Source of the DNA: Lycocorax pyrrhopterus obiensis
Taxonomy: Eukaryota; Chordata; Aves; Passeriformes; Paradisaeidae
Assembly: GCA_014706295.1 (NCBI GenBank)
Contig: JACSVZ010000038.1
Span: 3,286,001-3,350,000 of the forward strand
Reading direction: 5' to 3'
DNA length: 64,000 nt
Positions within the stretch are counted from its first letter, which is position 1, and each line of letters starts with the position of its first letter. Shown here in pieces: positions 47,793-58,430 of this stretch. A model generated the notes under the pieces. The model was given only the letters and a program-made list of their open reading frames with translations, was not told the DNA's origin and ran no database searches. Both the position numbers and the translations under genes were made by a program.

Positions 47793-48771
47793 GTGAGCCG
47801 AGGACAGGGCATCGCCCCGCCGACCTGCCCAGGGAGCTGTGCTCAGCAGAGCACCCCCGGCGTGCTCAGCACACGGCCATTTCCATTTCCATGTGCAAAC
47901 AGCTGCGGCTTTTGACAGGGTTTGTGCAGGTGTGCTCCTAAATCCAGCACTTCCATCCAGAAGTGCAGGTTGGGGGGAGAAGGAACAGCCCTCGGTGTGG
48001 CAGAGTTTCTTCAGACACCTGGCTGAAATAAACACTGGAACTAAACGAGAAAGGAAAAACCAACCCATGCCCTCAGTCTCCCCTGCTGCGAAATCCTGTC
48101 CTACAGGTTTAGTATGAGAAATAAATCCTTGTGTATTTTAGCACCTGCAGATATTGAATGTATTTTTAATTTTACCTTGTTTCACAGGAAAGCTCCTTTT
48201 TCACTGGATGACTGATTTGGGGCTGGAAATATATCAGCAGAGATGCAATGGTGAACTGGACTAAGCATACACCAAAATGCTCTGCAGCAGCACGTGCTTT
48301 TCCATTCTATTTTGTTCCTCTTGTACTTTGGAAATGAACAAGTTTTGGAGACTTTATTTTCCTGTGGAGTTGTTACCTTTCTCCTGGTGATACTGCTCTG
48401 CATTGGAGTGTTGCTGGGGATGTACATGTTACCCTGTTTCTGATGCCCTGTTGACTAATGAAATACAATATTTGGTTTTTTCCAAAGGAGGAGAAACCAT
48501 GATGTAACTAGAAATAATGTGGTTAGAAATCCATCTTCCCTTTGAAAATCCCCAAAAATGCAGACAAAATGTCATCAGCCTCAGACAAGTGCTTAATTGC
48601 CAAAATGTGGGGGTACTTTTTGTCATTTTTTGCCAGTTTTTGTAGTATAGTGAGGAGCTGATTTTCATCCCTAATGGGATTCAGATGGAATGACCATGTA
48701 TGAAATAGAAATAATCTCCTTCCCGTTGCTAGTCTCAGAGTAACCTCCCCTTTGGGGATTTCATTTTTCAG

Positions 48772-48876
48772 ATCCTTTTTTCCATGACGCCCATCCTTGG
48801 ATGATTGCCACGGGCCTGGTCCTGGTTGCTGTGGCCACTTTCCTTTATATCACTGTTCACCTATTTAAAATGAAAA
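48772..48876 (+). pseudogene. Transmembrane exon (open)
   Basis: The 105-base exon, phase 1 at both ends, encodes a polar stem (DPFFHDAHPW). A 21-residue hydrophobic segment starting MIATGLVLVAVATFLYI follows, ending in a basic HLFKMK stop-transfer. The acceptor is CATTTTTCAG and the donor AAAA|GTACC. Confidence 0.8.
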
Positions 48877-49444
48877 GTACCATCCTGGGGTGGGGGCTGG
48901 GGAAGGGGCTGGGCTGTCCTGCTGAGCCACCTCTCATCCTGACTGATGGGAGGGGTTGAGAAACACCCAGATGGGACCAGGGTCTTGTCCCAGTGTCTGG
49001 GGCACACGTTTGGTGCCAGGGAACTTAAAGACCCAGGCACTTTAACTTCTGTCAGGAAAAGAAAGGTTTCTTCTCCAGGAAGAAGGCCAAGGAAGGAAGT
49101 TGGCATTAAAGCCAAATCATTCACTCCTCTGCCCCAGCATGGAAATGCAGCAAAAATTTGCCTTGCCCTGTAAAGAAAATCTGACACTTTTGGGTGGCCT
49201 GGCAGGGCCTCCTTTCCTTCTAACTCTGAGGGGAGGTGATACAGAGGAATGAAGGAAACTGAAATCCTCTCTTTCTTACTCAGGGGAGATGAGGCTGGTG
49301 GGTCGTGTGGGCACCGAGGCACATCCAGACCCTGCAGCCCTTCTGCCATGTGGGTGATTGTAACCTGCTGGGGGTTAATCAGTGCTTGTTGGAAGAGATG
49401 ATTTTTTAAATTATTTGCATTTCTTTCTTTTCTTCATGGGAAAG

Positions 49445-51746
49445 CATCAGAAAAATTAGGTAAGTTTTACTTTCCATTTTTCAGAAATTGGAGAATTCTT
49501 CAAAAGGAAGAATTCATGGGTTGCATTTCTGGGGGACATTTGGGATGGAAATGGTTTGGATACATACAATTATGCAATTAATTTGAATGAATCAGTTCTG
49601 TAATTTTAAGGAGAATCATTGCAGAACCACAGAAAGTGTGAACAGATGTACCAACAGTGAGCTTTGCTTTTCAAAGTGCTCTCAAGGTTCTTCCTTCCCA
49701 AGGCCAGAGGAAGCTTTGGGGCAGCACACTTCATTTTGCAGGGGCCTCAGATTTCTCAGCACTGCAGAGCTCAGGCACAGGGCAGTTATGTACCTCTGCA
49801 GGTGACATCTAACCCTGTGCCTCCTTTGTTGAGGCAAACCTGCCCCTTCACAGCTGCCCTGGAACTGCAGCCCAAGCTCAGGTCTCCAGCAGGGTGATGC
49901 TGATCTCTGCTCACAGTGGGGTTATGGAGGGTGGGTGAGATCCCCAAAGTCTTGAGAAGAAAGGTCCTGAGGAGCTCCTGGGCTGAAGCTTTTCTCTCAT
50001 GAGCAATTTCAGCCTCCTCCCTACCCTGACAAGCCTATCATGGGAAAAAGGCGCTGGTTTGGTGGTGATGCTCTGATTGGTTTTGTTTTCCAGCAATGCA
50101 AGCAGCAGCACTGTGTAAGCCTTGCTCCCTGTCTGCTTGGCGAAATCCTCTGAGAAAAATTCCAGGCTTTTTCATTTATACTCCCATTCTGTCCAAATGT
50201 TCCTTTTAGGCAGATATTTTCCTTTGCCATCCTCTGGTCTTGTAATCATGTGAAAATTCACCCCAAACAGTCATTAGAATTTTTCCCCTGGGTGGTTGTC
50301 AATGCTCTCTGACACTCCTTTAATTTATGTATTGAAATAGTTCTGAACAGTTATTTTTCTTTAAGGGAAGATTACAGAAACCTGAACTTGTAACAAATTT
50401 CCTATACAAATATAGATTGTTTGATCACTAAGAAATTTTTAAAAAACCAAACTTGCTTGAAGAGCAAGCAAGTTTGCTGGTTTGTTTACTTGCTCGCAGA
50501 ATTCCCAAGGAATAGTGCTTTGGCTATTAAAAATTAACTCCTGGCAAACTGGTGCCAGTGAAGGAGGGAAACTAAATGCAGGTCACTAGTCTTTGCAATC
50601 TTAGCCAGTGCATCTGCCCCCTCCATCGCAGCCTGTCCTGACCTGTGTGGTCCTTTAGCGGGGTGGGGGTCGCAGGGAGGGGACTGTGCCACACAGTAAC
50701 TCGTGTGTGTTTGTGTTCCTTGTTCAGGGGACTGCAGTGCAGAAATCAGTGAGTCTCCTCCTCTTCCTTACAAAGAATTATTTACAGAGTGTCTGTAGGG
50801 TGGTGGGTTTGGTTGAGTTTTTTCAATTTTAAGTGTAAAGTAACCAGAAAAGTGGTTGGGGTTGGGGGGAAGGAGAAAGAATTTGAGAATCAAGAATTAG
50901 AGATGACTGGAGATGATGTCTGGGGCTGGGAACAGGTGGTGGCAGTGGTGGTGCCAGCAGGTTGGGAGTGCCCTGGTCCCCTTGGAAGCAAGAGACCTCT
51001 GAGAGAGCATTTCCTGCCTCAGATTTGAGCAGGACAAACTGCACTATCCCCGTCAGAGCAGAGCTCCAGCTGGGGGTGGGACAGGGCTTTGGATGGCCGA
51101 GTTGTGGCAGAAAGCCACCGTGGGGCACGTGCAGGCAGTTATGGGAGAGGGGACACGGTATATCCAAATTAATATCCCACAACCCACCTGTGCTGGTTTT
51201 TCTTCTTTTGCAGAGAAGCAAGACAAAGAACTTGGTGAGTATCATTCTCTTTCCTGTGTGGGAGACTTCTCAGCTGGGCCTTTGTCTAATCTGTGTTTTG
51301 CATGTGTGCCCTGGTTTTGGTTTTCCTTTTGGGAAAGGAAGAGATAGCAAATACAGAACTTGTTTCAGAAACGTTATTTTCCATTGGTCTCTGTGTGGGT
51401 TTAGGCTATTCCCTGTAATTATTCTATACTGAGAAGAAAATTCCTCCTGTTTTCAAAGTACAGACTGACCATAAATGTATGTCCCAATCAGGACCGGCAG
51501 CGTGGTTGTATTTGTAGAAAATCAATGGAGCCCTTTCATGTAGTCAAACACTGAAGTTTTAAATCTCCACTCACTGAGATGACTTTCACAAAGATAACAA
51601 CAACTCAGAAAGTGAGCAGCTACACTGGCATATCATTACCCTGAGCTAATCCAGTACAAGTGTGTTTGATTACCTCTCGCCTGTATTTTTTTGTTTGTTT
51701 GTTTGTTTTAAAGCATGGAGGAGATATGCAGTGCCTTTAGAAGAAG
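49445..51746 (+). pseudogene. Ladder of five short phase-1 heptad exons
   Basis: The exons are 49445-49459 (15 bp), 50094-50114 (21 bp), 50728-50748 (21 bp), 51214-51234 (21 bp) and 51714-51746 (33 bp). Each is flanked by AG and GT and each is phase 1. Read together they give short helical pieces such as SEKL, AMQAAAL, DCSAEI, KQDKEL and AWRRYAVPLEE. Repeated 21-bp exons encoding seven residues each are a hallmark of butyrophilin and chicken BG cytoplasmic tails. None is disrupted. The 15-bp exon has a weak acceptor (GGGAAAG) and is the least certain. Confidence 0.75.
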
Positions 51747-52191
51747 GTAGTTACAGTTTGGTCTTTCAGGGTGCTGAATCATTTTCCCTGCTTTATTCTC
51801 CCTTCCTGGCAGTTCCCCTCCCACAGTGTTGCTGGTGGGACCAGGGGTGGTTCCGCCGACCCTCCCTTTAGCAGAGGAAGTGTAACACCCCAACTCCTGG
51901 TTCATTGGGTGCATGCTCCAGTTTCAGGCAAATCTGGAGAGTCCTGATCCTAAGTGACTGTGTCCCTACATTTCAGACATCTGGGGTCTTCAGCCCGAAG
52001 GTCTGCTGACAATCCTCTTCTCTCTTCTTCTTTTTCTGTTCCTTGCACCAACATTGTGACCTTGTGCACCTTCCCACGCCACAGTCTGCCAGTGCTTGCT
52101 CCCACCCTGCTTCTTCCTTAGGCAGCCCCAGCCAAGGCAGCTCCCCTGGGGTGAGCTCTGCCCTGATGTATTCGTTCTATCTCTCCTGCAG

Positions 52192-53226
52192 TGAATGTGG
52201 CTGTCCTGGGTTGCAGTGTATTCTATTACCATCCTCATGAGCTGTTGAAAGCAGGTGGGGCAGTGTTTTCCTTGCCTCCTCCCTCCGGACTATGTTCTGT
52301 TAATGAGCCAAATCAATGCCTGGCCTCATGACTCATCATCCCATTGTGAGATGCTCCACCCAGAGGGAGGAACCAAGCATTCCATCCTGGATATAATCTG
52401 AGATTCCGAACACCACAGACAACCCTTTCCACTGGATTCCCAGAGGACAGGAGCTACACAGCCACCACTGGACCTTCTGAGGAAGAGCAGCCCCTTCTAC
52501 AGGATCACCGCTTCAACAGAACCACATCCACCACTTCAGGAGGACTGCAGCCACCATTTTATTGGACTGCTACTGCCACCCTGACTAACAGGGTGTCAGG
52601 TTGTATCCTGACTCTGTCAGTTTAAACCAGTGTTTTCTGCCTTTATTTTTTTTAATTTCCCTATTAGATTGTTATTCTGACTTGGTGCCTCCCACTGGTT
52701 TGTTTTCAAACTAGTACAGTGGTTCTGGATCCAGACACAGCCCACTGGGACCTTGTCCTGTCTGATGATGGCAAAAGTGTGAAACGAGGTGACACACGAC
52801 AGGACACCCCTGACATCCCTGAGAGGTTTAACCCATGGTGCTGCGTGCTGGGCTGTGATGGCTTCACCTCAGGGAGACATTACTGGGAGGTGAAGGTGAT
52901 GGATGCAGGAGGATGGGCCATGGGGAGTCTCTACAGAATATGTGAAAAGGAAGGATGATACTGAATTTAAGCTAGTGGAAGGCATCTGGACAGTGGGGGT
53001 GTTGGCAGGGTACTTCCAGGCTCTCACCTCTCCTGATCACACTCTTCTTCCTGAAATCAGTACCCCCAAGCGGATCTGGATCTGTCTGGATTATGAAGAG
53101 GGACGGGTGGCATTTTTCAGTGTTGATTAAGGTATTTCCATCTTCACATTTCCACTGGTATTATCTGAGAGGGAAAAAATCCACCTCTGGTTCTATCTGG
53201 GTCCTGGGACATGTCTCAAAATATGA
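52192..53226 (+). pseudogene. B30.2 exon split by a solo LTR, with frameshift and stop
   Basis: The exon starts after TCTCCTGCAG with TGAATGTGGC, is interrupted by the LTR at 52202-52718, and resumes at 52719 with [18 protein letters not shown]. It continues through [26 protein letters not shown] and WAMG. An extra G in the run 52922-52925 shifts the frame. In the next frame [24 protein letters not shown] and WICLDYEEGRVAFFSVD follow. A TAA at 53128-53130 stops it. Beyond the stop the same frame continues in B30.2-like sequence (ISIFTFPLVL, IHLWFYLGPG) to TGA at 53224. Confidence 0.88.
52202..52718 (+). mobile_element. Solo LTR inserted in the B30.2 exon, 517 bp
   Basis: The element runs from TGTCCTGGGTTGCAGTG to TTCAAACTAGTACA, with TG...CA ends. 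It is flanked by GTGGC (52197-52201) and GTGGT (52719-52723), a 5-bp target duplication with one later change. The middle (ACTCATCATCCCATTGTGAG; GATGCTCCACCCAGAGGGAG) and the 3' part (GTGTCAGGTTGTATCCTGAC) I recognise as a passerine ERVL-type LTR. No internal retroviral sequence remains. The 5' end reads in the gene's frame for 44 codons past the junction to a TGA at 52329-52331. Confidence 0.88.
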
Positions 53227-53640
53227 CCGTGATGAAAGGGAGGGAGTAAGATAAGGCTTTTCTAGGAGAACTTGGTAGTTCATACTCATAGAATAATTGA
53301 GGTTAGAAGGAACCTGTGGAGGTTTCTGTGGCAACCAGCTGCTCAGAGCTAGGCTAACCTGAGGGCTGCCATTGGTGTCTGTGGACCTTGTTCAGCTGAG
53401 TTGTGTAGGGTCTCCCCAGGCAGAGATCTTGTTACGTCTCTGGACCTCTGTCCAATGCTGCATCTCTCGCTCAAGTGTCAGAACCAACCCTTTTTCTTTG
53501 GTCAGAATTTCTCCAGTTGCAACTCATGTTGTCAACTCTCCTCCTTGTTCTGTTGAACACAACTTCTACTGAAAAGATGTTCCAGGAACAGGGATTTTTT
53601 GAAATGTACACAATAAAGTTACTTTGGTGTGATTTGTCTG
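53227..53640 (+). other. Remnant 3' UTR of the butyrophilin-like gene, with a CR1-like insert
   Basis: This is the sequence after the ancestral stop. An AATAAA at about 53611 could be its old polyadenylation signal. A minus-strand CR1-like piece interrupts it from about 53285. Confidence 0.4.
53285..53500 (-). mobile_element. Diverged CR1 3' fragment, minus strand
   Basis: The plus-strand text starts CATAGAATAATTGAGGTTAG, continues AAGGAACCTGTGGAGGTTTC and CAACCAGCTGCTCAGAGC, and later has GTCTCCCCAGGCAGAG. This is the reverse complement of an old CR1 tail, including the CATAGAAT octamer at its end. Confidence 0.7.
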
Positions 53641-54359
53641 TATGTGTGTCAGCATCAAGGCTGTCTCTGAGCAATGTCTCCTGCTCCTTTTAGCCTGTGG
53701 GATTTGCAGGCACTTAGGAGAAAATGGCTCACTGCATCCTGCTGGAGCCAATGAAGTCATGTCAGCAGGGCAGGTCTGTTGGGGTAAGGAAGGGGTTACA
53801 GAAAGAACAGCAGCAGCAACATCATGTGTTTGAACAAACTACACCAGCTGAACAAGAAACCGCTTCAACCAGAACATGAAGAAATCTGAAACAGAACGGT
53901 TTTTCTGCTCTATTGACTCGTGACTCTGGAAAGAATAATAGAAGATGTCAAGAAGATAGATTTATTGTAGAACTGTGATTAGTTTTAAGCTTGCAGTTAA
54001 AAATAGCTTTTGGGCTAAGGATATAAATTTGGTGAGCTTCGCAAATAAGGTAAATTCACTTGCACCTAGCTTGTGTCTCTTGCCCTCATATGTCACACAG
54101 GTCCATGGCTATGCTTGTCCCCACACCTGCCGGCAGCACAAACCCTGGGGACAAGCTCACCTGTGACCTGGTGATATCCAGCACTGCGAGATGGGCAACT
54201 CCAGATTATTTTGCTGTAAGGGAAGGTGCCCCCTGCAAGGGGAGGAGAGCAGTGTGTTCTTTCTCAGACATGCTTTCACACCAGATCCTTCAGTCAACTG
54301 GTGTCCAGCAGGCATGGACCTCCCCAAGGGAAGGCTTCACCCAGACAGAACTGGTAAGG
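53641..54359. other. Stretch with no gene recognised
   Basis: No domain is recognised. The right part may belong to the 5' region of the CR1 element that becomes recognisable from about 54360. Confidence 0.35.
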
Positions 54360-55955
54360 AAGGAGACTTCAGTACAGGGGGTGGGTTGCAACAAGTGCCC
54401 AGACCTTTCTCCTGGAGAAAAGGTAAATACCTTCATAAGGCTGATGATCTGTTATGTCAGGAACAGGAAACAGTGAAAAGGCTGTGCAGTATTAGAGAAG
54501 CTGAGATGGATGCGGGCAGGTGGTTTCAGAACCATGTTCCAGTGGCGGCACCACTGAGAATGAGGCACTTCAGAGCTGGTGATCCACAAAAGCAGGGCTC
54601 TGCTTCAGTCTCCACCCTCCAGCATCACACCAGACCCAGAATCGGCACTTTAACAGCTCTAGACACCCATGAGAAAGGTCTGCAAGGAGAAACTGTACCG
54701 GCAGCACACAGGGGACACTGTAAAAGAAATGATGAGTGCTCACAGTGGGTGACTCTGTTAAGGGACCATGAGGCCTTCAGCAGAGAGCCATGTGAGGTAG
54801 CCCACCTTCTGGCAGCTGAGTCTGAGATATTGTTGAGAGGGTGCCACAACCTCTCAAGAGCACAGACTGCTCTCCACTGCTGCTCTTCCATGTGGCACAA
54901 ATGATACACAAGCCAGAACCTGGGCAGAATCAAGAAAGATTACAAAGCCCTTGGGGTCCAAGTGAAAAATATTGGTGCCCAAGTAATCGTTTCCTCCAGT
55001 TTACCCATAAGAGGAAAGGGGATAGCCAGGAATAGACGTATAATGCAAATCAATTTCTGGCTTTGTGGCTGGTGCTGTCATGGGGGTTTGAACTTTTATG
55101 ATAACAGGACATTCTTCTACAACCTGTTAGGGAGGGATGGGATGCACATGTCTAGAAGAGGTCAGGAAACCTTTGGCAGCAGGCTGGACACCTTGGACAG
55201 CTGGGCTTTAAACTGAAGGACTTGGGGGAGCAAGGCACTGCTTCCACACCACGTCCAGGAATAAGCCAGGACGCCCAGAGCAGTGGTAAATCACCTTTGT
55301 GGCCTCCCAAGATGAGAGCAGAAGGCCAACCACCTCAGGGGTGTGTATGGCTGTGGTGCATCCTCTTGGACCCCTCCTGGGAAGCCTGCCTGCCCCATCA
55401 CCTCTGAACTGCCTGCAGACCAATGCACACAGCATGGGGAACAAACGGGAAGGATTAGAGAGCTGTGGGTGGTCACAGGGCCGTGGTCCCATTGCAGTCA
55501 CAGAGATGTGGTGGGATAGTTTGCATGACTGGAATGCTGGTGTGGATGACTGCGTACCAAGAAAGGTGGGTCAGCCAGGCGAGGTGGTGGAGCTGCTCTT
55601 TACGTGAGAAAGCAACCAGAATGGATCAAGCTGTGCCCAGGGATGGATGAAGACTGAGACAAGAGCTTACGGGTAAGCATTTAGGGACTGGCTATCACGG
55701 CCAACAGGACTCAGGCAGTGACCGTCCCCCCATGCTGGGCACTGCTGAGGCCTCACCTCAAATCCTGGGGTCAATTTTGGGCCCCTCACAATGGGAAAAA
55801 CATTGAGGGGCTGGAGCGTGTCCAGAGAAGGGAACGGAGCTGGGGAAGGGTCTGGAGCACAAGTCTGATGAGAAGCAGCTGAGGAATCTCGAGGGGCTCA
55901 GCCTGGAGAAAGGAGGCTTACAAGGGACCTTCTGGGTTCCATGAAGGGTGGTTCA
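54360..55955 (+). mobile_element. CR1 LINE with ORF1 region, internally deleted and decayed
   Basis: Reading frames carry CR1 ORF1 pieces: GCNKCPDLSPGEKVNTFIRL and CYVRNRKQ near 54.4 kb. An esterase-like block follows near 54.95-55.2 kb (KDYKALGVQVKNIGAQVI; INFWLCGWCCHGGLNFYDN; LLGRDGMHMSRRGQETFGSR). ORF2 begins near 55.42 kb (QTNAHSMGNK; CGGIVCMTGMLVWM in another frame; GGAALYVRK-like sequence by 55.6 kb). From about 55690 the sequence jumps to the CR1 3' tail (GAGGCCTCACCTCAAATCCTG), so most of the endonuclease and all of the RT are missing. Many stops and shifts are present. Copies reaching this far 5' are uncommon among CR1 insertions. Confidence 0.8.
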
Positions 55956-56189
55956 CCTCATTACAGCCTCAGTTTCTGCAGCACCAGGAGACCCCAGATG
56001 AGACTGTGACAAAGAAGGGAAACATGGAGAAATGCCCCAGTGCTCCTGCCAATGGAGGCAGGACAGGGAAGACATATGGGCACAAGGGAGTATCTCCTCA
56101 TCAGAGGTTGGACTGCTGAGGAGGTACCTCACCCTTGTACCCATGGCCTTAACAGCAGCGACTTTGGTGGGTGGGGGAACAGACCAGGG

Positions 56190-56440
56190 GCTTAGAAGCA
56201 AAGAATTTTTTCAATTAGGAAATACCTTTAAGATCACCAAGTCCACAAGTCCAACTGTTAACCCACCACTGCCCAGTCCACCACTAAACTATGTCCCCAA
56301 GTGGCACATCTACATGTCTTTTAAATCCTCCAGAGATGGTGACTTCACCACTGTCCTGGGAAGCCTGTGCCAGTGCTCAATGCTTTTCAACTCTTTTGGT
56401 GAAGAAAAATTAGTGCAGGAGATGAAGCTTGCCGTGAGAA
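56190..56440 (-). mobile_element. CR1 3' fragment, minus strand
   Basis: Plus-strand text AATACCTTTAAGATCACCAAG, CCACTAAACTATGTCCCCAAG, TGTCTTTTAAATCCTCCAGAG and CACCACTGTCCTGGGAAGCC is the reverse complement of a CR1 tail. It lies in opposite orientation to the CR1 ending about 240 bases to the left. Confidence 0.8.
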
Positions 56441-58430
56441 TACCCCCTGCCTGATCATGGTGTCTCTCCTGTCAGGTAACCTTGCTCTGGCTAAGGCATC
56501 TGCTCTGCAGGGGATGGCAGGGAGGAGCCCAAATCCCCTCTCCCAAGGCATTTCTGGTGGCACTTTCTTCTCCCTCCCTGCCCATGTCTCTGCTGCCTGG
56601 AGATTTCTCTGCCGGGAGCTGTTTCTGGTTCCTACAACTCTTCCCTGTCAGTGTTCACAGAGCCCTTCCCATCTGCTGAGTGCTCAGCACTGCCCTGCAG
56701 AGACCTCCTGGCAGCAGCACACTGCACAGGGGCAGAGGTGTGTGCAGGGCCCAGGAGCAGCTCAACCAAGTCCTAATGAGAGCTGAGGTCTCGGTGCCTT
56801 CTCCAAAATGTAGTCTGCCAACTCAGGGAACCAAGAGGAGAAAACACAGCGCACAGACTCCTTCCCTTTCATTCAACCCCTGCTTTGACATTCTTCTTCA
56901 AAACTGCCATCAGAAATGTCCTGAGGATGATGTGGAGTTCTGAACAGCCCTGGCCCATGTAGCACCCTCTCAACTGAAACAGGACCCTGCCCTTTCCAGC
57001 GCTGCTCCTTCCACCCCCAGCTTCTCCCCAAAGCGCTCTGGGGAGCTCCTCAGGTTGGCTGAGCACTGACCCTGGCAGGCAGCAGAGTCCCTGCCCTGGC
57101 ACACAGACCCTGCTCAGAAGGAGAGCCCTGGGTACACACCTAGCCTCACACCCTGCCAGCCCAAGGTGCCACATTCTCTGCCCCTTTTGGCCTCCCTGGA
57201 GATGTCCCGGGGCTTCAGGTTTGACAGATCCTGAAGGGCAGCAGAATCACTCTCAGGAAATCACCTTTTAGCTGACTGAAATAATCACCAATCATCCCTC
57301 TCTAAAGAGAGGAGAGAGACTGATTCCAAAAGCAAGTTTATCCTACCAGAGATGTATGTCTGCAAAAGGTGTAAATATTTCCCGCTGGTCTCTGGTATTC
57401 TTGACCCATAACAAAACAAGGACACACGGGCAGTGACAGGGAGGTGTTGGTTGAATCCTGTGCAGGGCAGGGACTCAGCTGAAGCAGTGCAGGCATCTCA
57501 TCCCCAGCTGGAAGCCCCTGGGGATGAAGCAGGATTCAGTTTCCCCCATGCAACCCAGAGACCCATAGTGTTGAGGGATGTCAAGACTAGCCACATCTTC
57601 CAGCCACTCCAGCCCAGGACCTCTCCTGCCGTGCTGCTGTAGTTCAGTGCAGTACAGTTCTGCCTGGCTGCTAGAAGCCAGCCCGGTGCCTTGTCCCGGG
57701 CTGGCAGAGAGAGGAGGTCACTAGCAAAGGCACACATCTGACACTCTACAGTCACAAGCACACACGTGTATGGATTCTCTGAGTACCGGCACAATCTGCT
57801 CTCTGGCCCTGGTACCCCTTCCCAGATCCCATCTCTCTGACACACCCCACGGGGCCCCCACTCACTGACTGTTCCATCTTGGTGCTTCCTGCAAACATGC
57901 AGCACTCCCACAGGCACCCCACACTTGCACATCTCCCCAGGTGCCAGCACAGCCCCTCTGCCCCCAGATCTGAGGGCCTCCAAGTCACCAGCTGGTCCAG
58001 GTTGAAGTTTGCTGGTGAATGCACATGCCAACCAATGCACATCAGGTTTGGGGAAGACAGAGACACTCAAAGAACTTCTCACGCACCTCACTCATGCCTG
58101 ACCCCCCAGTAGGTGGTTTTCAGGACACGCACCATCCTCCCCCCAGTGTCGAATGGCCAAACCCCCCACCCCTCCACTAGCTGCACTGGGACCCATGTCA
58201 GTAGCTGGCACCACAAGCCAGGAGTGCCTACACTCCCTGGTTAACTCCAGTAGCCAGCACTCAGCCCACCCACACCAGCCCCCCAGGAGCGGGCACATTG
58301 TCCTTTCTGTTCACATATACACAGGACAGGGAGGTGACACAGACAGATCATTAAGAAAACATTTAACAGGAAGATATAAGAAGACTGGACATCCTCTGCA
58401 TCCTGTAACCATTAGCCTCTGGAGAGACCA
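56441..58430. other. Stretch with no gene recognised
   Basis: This lies downstream (in minus-strand terms) of the RIMBP3-like relic and could hold the decayed FN3 and C-terminal SH3 part of that gene. The longest minus-strand frame, at 57498-58091, shows no FN3 or SH3 signature that I can defend. Confidence 0.35.

Larger units (their letters stand above)
45454..53226 (+). pseudogene. Butyrophilin-like gene, inactivated (IgV-IgC-TM-heptads-B30.2)
   Basis: All the exons of a butyrophilin-family receptor occur in the right order, with conserved splice sites and phase-1 joints: a tentative signal exon, V-set, C-set, transmembrane, five short heptad exons and B30.2. Avian butyrophilin-like genes and BG-type relatives have just this ladder of about 21-bp exons. 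Functional members are membrane proteins of the B7/BTN superfamily that influence T cells. This copy cannot make such a protein. It has a TAG and a one-base frameshift in the V exon, a solo LTR inside the B30.2 exon, and a frameshift and a TAA in B30.2. The C-set, TM and heptad exons remain fully open. Decay is therefore fairly recent, or part of the gene is still transcribed. Confidence 0.85.

Noticed and set aside
57498..58091. A 197-codon minus-strand frame that might be FN3 domains of the RIMBP3-like gene
   Set aside because: I could not find an FN3 core (tryptophan in strand B with a downstream Tyr-x-Val-type block in the right spacing), so I left it unassigned.
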